Below are positions 6,887 to 7,485 of a stretch of 7,485 bases of DNA, in pieces. Source of the DNA: Pseudomonadota bacterium (GTDB taxonomy: Bacteria > Pseudomonadota > Gammaproteobacteria > Xanthomonadales > Xanthomonadaceae); assembly GCA_023461075.1 (NCBI GenBank), contig JAEWNY010000079.1, positions 1 to 7,485 on the forward strand, given 5' to 3'. Both the position numbers and the translations under genes were made by a program. Position 1 is the first letter of the stretch; the number at the start of each line of letters is the position of its first letter. The notes under the pieces are model-generated. The model searched no databases and had not been told where the DNA came from. It was given only the letters and a program-made list of their open reading frames with translations.

Positions 6887-7159
6887 ATGCTCGCCCACGT
6901 CTACAAGAGCCAGAAGCGCGCCGACACGTATGTCTTCCTCGCCGCCCGCGATGATTTCGCGCGGCTGCCCGAACCGCTGCGCACGCAACTGGGCCCGCTG
7001 GGCTTCGTGCTCGAGGTCGAACTCTCGCCCGATCGCAAGCTGGCGCGCGAGAACCCGATCGAGGTGATGGAAAACCTGGCTGCGCGCGGCTTCCACCTGC
7101 AATTCCCGCCCTCGCTGGCCGGCGATCCGATGACCGAGGACTGGGGCACCGATGCCTGA
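6887..7159 (+). CDS. YcgL domain-containing protein
   Basis: A 90-residue soluble protein of the YcgL family, small conserved gammaproteobacterial proteins of unknown biochemical function. The match is direct: VYKSQKRADTYVFLAARDDF at 5-24 parallels E. coli YcgL VIYRSSKRDQTYLYVEKKDDF, followed by the conserved RLPEPLRTQLG stretch, the central LSPDRKLA, and GFHLQFPP (68-75) parallel to GYYLQLPP. The start at ATG 6887 is supported by the homologous N-terminus; the nearest purine-rich run, GGGGAG at 6864-6869, is 17 bases upstream and therefore poorly placed, so translation may be weak or depend on read-through from cydB. It sits 77 bp after cydB on the same strand and its stop overlaps the next gene by 8 bp. 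In E. coli ycgL is near minC rather than a bd oxidase, so this neighbourhood gives no functional clue. Confidence 0.92.
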   Translation: MLAHVYKSQKRADTYVFLAARDDFARLPEPLRTQLGPLGFVLEVELSPDRKLARENPIEVMENLAARGFHLQFPPSLAGDPMTEDWGTDA

Positions 7160-7485
7160 GTTCTCGCGCCGCTGGCTGGGCGTACCGGCGCTGCTGGCGG
7201 TGTTGGCCGCTCCCCTGCTCGGGGGGTTGGCACCGCTGGGCGTGCTGGCCGGCGCGGTGTTGGCGGGCCTGGCGGTGAGCCGGACGCCGATGCGTCCCGC
7301 GCTGGTCGCCTTGCTCGGCGCATGGCTGGCTGGTTTGGTGCTGGCCGGCATCCTCATGGCCTGGCCGCTGTCGTCGTTCGCGCGCAGCGGCAGCCTGTGG
7401 TCGGCGCTGGCGTTGTCGATGACGGCGGGCATCGTGCTGCTGGCAGCTTGGCGCAGCTGGCCGCTGTGGTCCAAGGCGCGCGAGG
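7152..7485 (+). CDS. Uncharacterised multi-pass membrane protein, N-terminal part (cut by window edge)
   Basis: An open frame of 111 codons runs from ATG 7152 to the window edge without a stop. The product is very hydrophobic and rich in Leu, Ala, Gly, Val and Trp. Probable membrane segments lie at residues about 9-42 (long enough for two helices with a Pro/Gly turn), 49-71 and 82-100, separated by short basic loops (RRW at 6-8, SRTPMR at 43-48, RSWPLWSKAR at 101-110). There is no cleavable signal peptide. The ATG overlaps the ycgL stop by 8 bp, with GAGGA at 7136-7140 and GGGG at 7143-7146 upstream as possible ribosome binding sites, so it is likely translated together with ycgL. I do not recognise the family and assign no function; the truncated length prevents comparison. 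Confidence 0.75.
   Translation, partial: MPEFSRRWLGVPALLAVLAAPLLGGLAPLGVLAGAVLAGLAVSRTPMRPALVALLGAWLAGLVLAGILMAWPLSSFARSGSLWSALALSMTAGIVLLAAWRSWPLWSKARE

Noticed and set aside
6791..7474. Minus-strand open frame of 227 codons opposite ycgL and the membrane protein gene
   Set aside because: The plus-strand YcgL match is unambiguous and the overlapping start/stop fits an operon; the minus-strand product shows no recognisable family.
1..7485. CRISPR array, tRNA/rRNA, insertion sequence, phage or defence genes
   Set aside because: I saw no regularly spaced repeats, transposase or integrase motifs, terminal repeats or RNA gene signatures; base composition is even and all genes are core-type.

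Overview
The window is GC-rich chromosomal DNA with densely packed genes, many 4-8 bp stop/start overlaps and strong G/C preference at third codon positions. Its gene content and protein sequences look like a gammaproteobacterium of the Xanthomonadaceae (Lysobacter/Luteimonas/Thermomonas type). That placement rests on recognising the proteins and the base composition, not on a database search. There are no mobile elements, RNA genes, CRISPR arrays or phage genes in it.

Layout. The left half (1-4261) is a minus-strand block read right to left: a secreted S9-family serine peptidase (1886-4261), then an EptA-type phosphoethanolamine--lipid A transferase (body 259-1725, natural start at 1889), then the first 73 codons of hemF, aerobic coproporphyrinogen III oxidase (1-221, running off the window). 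The peptidase stop and the eptA start overlap as ATGA, and eptA and hemF are 37 bp apart, so the three are probably co-transcribed. The right half (4387-7485) is a plus-strand block: cydA and cydB, the two subunits of a cyanide-insensitive (CIO)-type bd quinol oxidase, overlapping by ATGA; then a YcgL-family small protein (6887-7159); then the start of an unrecognised multi-pass membrane protein (7152 to the end), which overlaps ycgL by 8 bp. The two blocks diverge from a 125-bp intergenic region (4262-4386) that should hold both promoters.

How they fit together. HemF (oxygen-dependent haem synthesis) and the haem-containing bd oxidase both belong to aerobic respiration, though they sit in opposite blocks. 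EptA and the exported peptidase act at the envelope. I see no dedicated pathway joining all the genes.

The most notable observation is a one-base frameshift close to the 5' end of eptA (around 1803-1804). It separates the natural start and first membrane helix from an otherwise complete enzyme with all catalytic residues. I found no convincing previously undescribed system; this looks like ordinary core genome with one damaged or mis-sequenced gene.
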